NCBI GenBank assembly: GCA_035079385.1
Contig: JAVHKY010000083.1
Location: forward strand, 62,001-126,000
DNA: 64,000 bases
Source: Aspidiotus rigidus
Lineage: Eukaryota > Arthropoda > Insecta > Hemiptera > Diaspididae
Direction: 5' to 3'
Shown here piece after piece: positions 58,488 to 64,000 of the stretch. Both the position numbers and the translations under genes were made by a program. Each line of letters begins with the position of its first letter. Position 1 is the stretch's first letter. Under the pieces are notes generated by a model. That model saw only the letters and a program-made list of their open reading frames with translations. It was not told the origin of the DNA and did not search any database.

Positions 58488-58865
58488 CCTTGAAAGATAC
58501 TAGAAATGTTAATCACATTATCGAAAATAAACAACTGACTCCCAACCACCAATTTGGATTCAGAACCAAGCACTCTACTGTAGAACGCAACTATAAGACT
58601 AGCCCTTAAGGAGAAAAAGTTTTGCCCTTCCGTTGTCTTAGATGTTAGTCAAAGTTTTGACAGAGTTTGGATACTAGGGCTCTTACACAAGATTAGTCAA
58701 CACTTCTCGGCAAAGCACGTGCAGATCCCCCCTCGGCGATAGAGCATTCTATATCCACCATGGCTAAGCCAACTCCATGGCCAAACCAATCGCAGGAAAA
58801 GTACCGCAAGGTAGCGTACTTAGTCCTCTGCTAATATTCCGGCACAAAGTAGCACCGCACTTGCC
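58488..58865 (+). pseudogene. Jockey-type LINE reverse transcriptase fragment
   Basis: IIENKQLTPNHQFGFRTKHS matches the N-H/Q-F-G-F-R block. After a frame change KFCPSVVLDVSQSFDRVW is motif A with its catalytic Asp kept, then GLLHKISQ. After another change PIAGKVPQGSVLSPLL is motif B. The wording is close to the minus-strand fragment at 4337-4817, so both come from one Jockey family. It ends before the FADD box, where dispersed repeat text begins. Confidence 0.8.
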
Positions 58866-59089
58866 ACTTTTGAAGATGATCTCACGTCGTAGCGACCAAC
58901 AGACTACAAGCGACATTCACCTAAATAGTAAACTGGGCCATCATCTGAATAGCAAGTTAAACTAGAGAACTCACATTCAGAAAGAAGTTCTGACGGAGTC
59001 ATCATTTTTCTCGATCAGGTCAAAATAATATGGCGGGTAAGGACACAGTAAAAACATCAACCAGCTTAAATCTCTTTAAGATGCCATCA

Positions 59090-59650
59090 ACATCCTCGTT
59101 ACGTCATTTGTTCGTGACGTCAACAGTTTGGACCTGTCTGTGACGTCATCAAATCAGTTCTTCGTTCTTTCTCTTTCGGATTTGCAGATTTCTGGGTTAA
59201 ATTCCAAGTCCGTCAATGGGACGTTGGCAGAGGCCTAGTATAATTTACTAGTATAGCGCAACATAGGCGTATTGTAGGCCTGGCTTAAAGCTAGTACTTT
59301 TAGCCTAATGTACTATATTCTGGGACAGGAGAATTCAAACTCGGATTCGCAGATTTCTGGATCGGGTCGGTGGTTCGAGAATTCCGAGTTCATCAACGGC
59401 GAGGTGGGTGAAGGTTAGCATAATCTGGCATATTCTATGCTAAGCCTAGTTAGTGTACGCTAGTATTAGTATGGGCTACGTATTCATGCAACTAGAGCTA
59501 GTTGAAGCACAGTTTAAAGCTACTGTATGCTAGGAATGGGAAACTAGAACCCAACCTCGCAGATTTCTGGATTGGGTTGTGGGTTCGAGATTGCAAGGCA
59601 ACTCGGCCTCGCGGTTTTTGAAATAGTGGGGTGAAGTGCCAGTCAAAACA
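59090..59650. repeat. Dispersed repeat insertion between two Jockey fragments
   Basis: TCGTGACGTCAACAG and CTGTGACGTCATCAAATCAG-like words open the block. GCAGATTTCTGG recurs at about 59183, 59347 and 59559, each followed by GGTT/GGGT and a TTCGAGA or TTCCAAG block, with TAGGCCTAG/TAGCCTAA words between. It belongs to the same repeat family as 7.9-8.3 and 52.7-53.4 kb. Confidence 0.6.
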
Positions 59651-59706
59651 TAAAAAATTTCAATAAAGAGAACAACTCAAGTTAAGATTCCAAGAAATGC
59701 ACGAGG

Positions 59707-60009
59707 ATGATTTGCGCCAAGAGTCATCTATCACTCACAAACAAGAAGTTGCTCTACGTCATGGTACTACGGCTAGTGTGGATGTATGATATCCCTTCAT
59801 GGGAACAGCGGCAAATAGCAACATCCAAGTTATACAGAGATTCGAGAACATTATACTCTGCAAAATCACAGGGGTTCCATGGTACATCACGAACCACCGC
59901 AGCTTCTCGGACAGTTCACCAAATTAAGTCTAGAGCCACTGACAGGTACGTTGACCGACTGCACACTCGTAATAACACGGAAGCGCTGAAAATATACTCA
60001 AGAGAGTAA
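59707..60009 (+). pseudogene. Jockey-type LINE C-terminal reverse transcriptase fragment
   Basis: SHLSLTNKKLLYVMVLRLVW followed by MYDIPSWEQ corresponds to the K-S-x-L-S-x-x-N-K-x-L-L-Y-x-x-x-L-x-P-x-W-x-Y-G-x-x-x-W block downstream of the catalytic core in Jockey LINEs. Later come an AKSQGFHGTSR-like stretch and TDRYVDRLHTRNN near the end, as in the usual Y-x-x-R-L-x-x-H-x-N. The frame has been kept by chance. It probably belongs to the same copy as 58488-58865, separated by the repeat block. Confidence 0.75.
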
Positions 60010-61860
60010 AAATGCAAAAGCAGAAATCACTCATGAGAGTATGGAAAATTGCAAAACCCGTCATGCAGCGACTTGAAGGGAAAGCTTTTGCAAACATCAA
60101 CTGAAACAACGTTCTTCCAATACCCTGACTCTCTTCACCTGCCTCAAGTATATGTAAATGTTATTACGACAGTTCATAAAAATAAAAATATTACCATAAA
60201 CGGATATTTTACTTTTCCTCAAAATATTAACTTTCCTCAAATCTATCTTAACCTGACTGACGTGGGTGACTGAATATTCATTAACCTAAACTAAGAAGCA
60301 TATTCACCCTTGTTCAATCTTTTATTTTTATATATTCTGAGTTCATTAGATTTATTTTTTATTCTTGATGATACTTTGTTATCCTTCGTCTTCTTTCATT
60401 TGCATCCTCTCTTCTCTTCTATTCTTCTGCATATCTTCTAGTTAAGTACGTAAATAAACGAACCGCTTCGAAAGTGCATTCTGAGCCCCAGGAATGAACG
60501 TCAATGAAAATTAATTATCAATTGTTTAAGGCTCGTTAATGAGATGAATCGCGCTCATTTCGATCCGCGACAAAAAAAAAAACCTTCGAAACTAATGCTA
60601 GAAAAAACTTGAAAGAAAACGAGTCGTCGTTAGCGGCAAATGGTGCCTCAGAAGTTTTTAATTTGACATCAGAAAAGGGCTGAAAGTTCGAAAAATAAAC
60701 AGTTAATTGAACTCGAAATGAGTTTCGAATCTATCAGTCGAAAATATATAGAGATGGAAAAGGTGACTTTCTAGTGTGGAAAAAGTAAACTAGGTCACCG
60801 GAGATTAATATCCGGAGCCTACTTTTTTTTCTCCCTTCCTTTCGACAGATAGACTACTTAATTCGCGTTCGAACTTTTCCAAGTCGAATTCAAAACGTAA
60901 AGTATAGGGGGCAGTAAATTCGCGTACGAGAAAAGGTCTACGTAACTACACTTACGAAACCTAATTAAACTCGTTATTGAAACCAATTCACAGATTCTCC
61001 ATTTCCTTTGCTCGAAACTGTATAGTACGCTAAGCATTTCCGAGTATTGCGATTCAACTGTAAACTTGGTCGAGAAATAGGGCTTAGAAAGATCAAACTT
61101 ACGAACTTGATATCAGCATTAAAGTTAGAAACGGGTAATTAATTATTGCATTACGCACGGTGCTTATTCCATCGAGTTCCTCGCTTCCAAATGATACGAT
61201 ATTATTACAGTATAAGCGTGTCATTGTCGAAACATTTACACCAAATAAAACCGCGATTAATTCTTGAAGCGCTAGATAAAACTCATTGTTCTTGGAGAGA
61301 AAAGAAAAAAAAATGAATCCCCGCGGTCAAACGGTAAGGACTGCGAGAAAATATCTAGCGTGGCTCAAGGGACGACGGCGTTGCATACACTGAAGGTACA
61401 CTAATAAAAAAGTTTTTTGATGACCCAAATTTATATGAAGTCCTTCCAAATTGTCCCTTGTTTGGTACAGTGGCAATAAACAAACGCACATAAACTTTTC
61501 AATCAATTTACTCACTTGGCGATACAATCGTATAACTATTTAGAGTTCGAGACACTACCGTCCATTTCAGCATCATTATTACAAATGCTGCAGAATTTAG
61601 CAGTCTGAAAAAACGTACAGATTGAGTAGTACTGGTTTTAATGTCTATACCTATGTTTTTGAAAGGTGGAAGTTAAAAGTGACATTCAGTTTTTCTAGGA
61701 GACAGTTTTTGCTATTTCAGTGACCTGACTATCTAGCCTCATGTGAGCGCCTCCTTTTTTTACAGGCTCTTGACTGCACTCGGCTTATGAACTTGATGAT
61801 GAATCGATCCTAGATGCATTGGATATAATTTGCTGTTTTTATAGATGAGAGATGATGTTT
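60010..61860. other. No gene recognised
   Basis: AT-rich sequence with short frames and homopolymer runs. I see no domain, tandem array or terminal repeat. Confidence 0.4.
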
Positions 61861-61867
61861 TGGACGG

Positions 61868-62350
61868 ATGGGGGGTCATGGGCTAGATTTGTTTCGATTT
61901 TGCGTATTAGCACGTTCACCACCAGTCGAGCTCCTTGCTGAGGAGAGAGCTGTGGTGTTCAAAGCAAAAAGAAAGACGACCACCAATCAAGAAGCTTTAC
62001 GGGTCAAGCAAGAGGCCAGGCGCTCATTGCTAGCAAAGTGGAAAACAAGAATTGCCAAGACTGAGCTGGATACGTGGATAACCCGTGTGTTAATACGCGA
62101 CCTTGATGAGTGGATGAACCGAGTCCAACTAAACTTTCACCTGACGCAGGTGTTAAGCGGTCATGGCTGCTTCAACAAGTACCTTCATGAGAAGTGCGAC
62201 GAAGTTGAGCAGGCAACCTGTTCGCACTGCATCCAAGAGCGGGAGGATGGACCTTAGCACACTTTATTTGAGTGTGAGGCGTGGAGGTGTGAACAGGACA
62301 AGCTTAGTCGGTCTCTTCAAAAGAGACGCTTGCCCCGAGTAGCCTGGTAT
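61868..62350 (+). pseudogene. R1-like LINE ORF2 C-terminus
   Basis: The frame reads RSPPVELLAEERAVVFKAKR, then SLLAKWKTRIAKTELDTWIT, then a W-M-N-R-V-Q-L-N-F-H-L-T-Q-V-L-S-G-H-G-C-F stretch followed by NKYLHEK, and CSHCIQEREDGP. The LTQ-x-L-(S/T)-GHGCF-x-x-YL block and the following C-x-x-C...H-T-L-F-E-C cluster are characteristic of R1/LOA-type LINE tails. A TAG at 62255-62257 replaces the residue before HTLFECEAWRCE, which continues in the same frame, so only one nonsense change separates it from an open tail. The rest of ORF2 is missing. Confidence 0.8.
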
Positions 62351-62359
62351 CCACCATGC

Positions 62360-62978
62360 TAGGTTGCGAACAAGCATGAAACCGGATGTCTGCATTTGCA
62401 GTCACCGTCATGAAGAAGAAAATGGGCCAGGAATGGAATAGGCAAATGCAGAACCTCGCTATGGCCTACTCTACCATCCACATCCAGTTGTGCAGGAGGA
62501 AGAAAAAGATCATCTCTCAAGAAAGAAGAAGATGAGAGACTCCAACAGCCACCTACTATATCTAAGGTCGTGTTGTTGTGTGTTCTAATGTTTTGCGTGC
62601 CTGATGGGGGCACTGCAGCTTGACGGTTGCCGAATAGAAGAAGGGGTTGGCTGAGGAGATTCTTCCAACACTGAAGTTATACCCGAAAGGGTCGATCCGG
62701 TGTTGGAGAAAACAAAATTAAATGCGTACGCAAACCACACTTACTCCATCATGGAGGACGGGCGGCGCTGCACATGCGACACAAGCGACTATCAATTTGT
62801 TTATTCATTTTAATTTTTATCCATTTATTTATTTATTTATTTATTTATTTATTTTTTTTTTTTAATTGGTTTGGTATTACATTGTTATATGAATTTTGCT
62901 CGGCACCCGAGGGCTCTTCAGCCGTAGCGCCCTTCTAAAATAAATAAAGATTGATTGATTCGTTGATTGATTGATTGA
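62360..62978 (+). mobile_element. 3' untranslated part of the R1-like LINE, ending in GATT repeats
   Basis: Follows the ORF2 tail without a break. It includes a (TTTA)n run at about 62822-62852, an AAATAAATAAAGATTGATTG end and a GATTGATTGATTG tail to about 62978, a short-tandem 3' end in place of poly(A). Confidence 0.6.
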
Positions 62979-62979
62979 A

Positions 62980-64000
62980 AGTAGAGCATATTGTTGAAAG
63001 TATTGCGATAAGTAGGACGATTTGGTGTCGAATTAAAGAGGAGTACGGTTTCAAGAAGTTGTAAAACAGAGATAAGGAGGCAATTTTAAAAAAAAGTTGA
63101 CGAAAATGTAGACGTGGATAACCTGATTCGGCGACCCGCTTTGGGCAATGGCGGAACTTTGAACTGTGTCTAGAAATGAGAGATGTGATGAGGGTGATAG
63201 GTGATCCATAACCTAGAATATATCAAATTAGGGTATGGTAGAGGGGAAGTAGAATGTTGGGATTGCAACCGGTGGAAGGACGGGATTGGTATTTTAAGAT
63301 GTTCAAAGCTCCGAGACTTTCGACTTCAATTTTTTAAATATCTTGAAAATATTATTTCACTTGTACATTCGAAAATTCGAACTAAGATTATTTTCCTTAA
63401 TCCCGGTGTTTGTTTTCGTTACAGGCTGTCTTAAGCTGATGCTTCGTGATAATCGTAGAGGAGTTCATTATGTCCCGGGACGACGAACTAGCGTTTCAAC
63501 TCAAGTAAGTTCGTATAAGCTCCCTGTAAACTTATATCGATTCCAGGGATTGCCGACGAATTAATGCATGAAATACGGAGCGGAGCCGGTGGAAGAAGTA
63601 TATTATACAAGATAAATTTTCGATGTAAATCAACGAACTGCAAAACTCGACGAAGTCCAGACTTCCGAATTTACAACAAAAGTGAGATGGGTCACTACTC
63701 GTTCACAAACCCAACTAATGGATAATGGATTGTATCATTTTTCAACCACACATCTTATTGTCAGAGGCCGTTGTAATGTTATTTTAGGCGGCTTCTTGTT
63801 TCCTTTGAATTTTCATACGACGAATTACAAAACCGCGCGATAAAATTTCGTTCGCGTTCGTATAGTATCCGACACCCTGATATTTTCCGCTATTCATCAT
63901 AGCCATCGTGCATCTCAAATTTCGAAAGGAAATCCTCGCGTTTGTAATAACTATTTTCGCATCATTTATCTCTTTTATTCGCTTCGACGTTCGAAAATTA
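62980..64000. other. No gene recognised
   Basis: Two overlapping plus frames at 63201-63564 show no domain or splice structure I can defend. Otherwise AT-rich. Confidence 0.4.

Overview
This window reads as nuclear DNA from a repeat-rich animal genome, most likely an arthropod (possibly a sap-feeding hemipteran insect, but that is a guess). The evidence is AT-rich sequence with long non-coding stretches, GT/AG introns of 150-210 bp, and debris from Jockey-, I/R1-, RTE-, Penelope- and DIRS-type retroelements plus TA-flanked DNA transposons of the kind common in insects. I see no bacterial gene organisation, no rRNA, no intact tRNA and no CRISPR array. Most open frames in the window are chance or transposon-derived.

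The one set of genes I would defend as host genes is a minus-strand cluster at 37.1-55.4 kb. It holds four paralogues of a small secreted protein (exons at 37160-37770/37952-38057, 41722-42110/42262-42367, 46082-46440/46635-46740 and 54650-55008/55216-55321). All four have the same design. A 106-nt first exon encodes a signal peptide ending near a Cys-Glu pair, a phase-1 intron falls inside a Gly codon, and a second exon carries invariant Cys66, a second Cys at 120-122, and shared AQG, PG-T-VY, IG-x-x-C, SYSF and AYVP/VYVP blocks. Copies 1 and 2 form one sister pair and copies 3 and 4 another. Copy 1 has grown an 89-residue tail of ten 9-residue repeats. I cannot assign the family to a known one; rapidly diversifying secreted or effector-like proteins are an inference.

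Left of the cluster (0-36 kb) are two TA-flanked inverted-repeat transposons (1.8-2.3 and 14.2-15.1 kb) and a third candidate (13.2-14.05 kb). There is also a 153-bp satellite (2.9-4.2 kb), a Penelope-type hammerhead-like motif (8.4 kb) beside a 1.2-kb foldback (8.46-9.67 kb), and an I-type LINE RNase H relic (20 kb). Further along come a broken DIRS-like element with RNase H and tyrosine recombinase (23.7-25.6 kb), a 98-bp perfect-ended palindrome (25.7 kb), a TCCTCA/TGAGGA minisatellite (28.6-29.5 kb) and a TGACGTCA-bearing satellite (31.8-32.3 kb).

Within and right of the cluster are a young RTE-like LINE with a perfect 13-bp target duplication (39.2-40.8 kb) and a decayed Penelope reverse transcriptase abutting a Jockey-type tail (44.5-45.9 kb). 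A broken exon of unknown identity lies at 49.65-49.94 kb and a GC-rich island at 51.0-51.6 kb. Beyond copy 4 there are split Jockey fragments (58.5-60.0 kb) and an R1-like LINE tail (61.9-63.0 kb).
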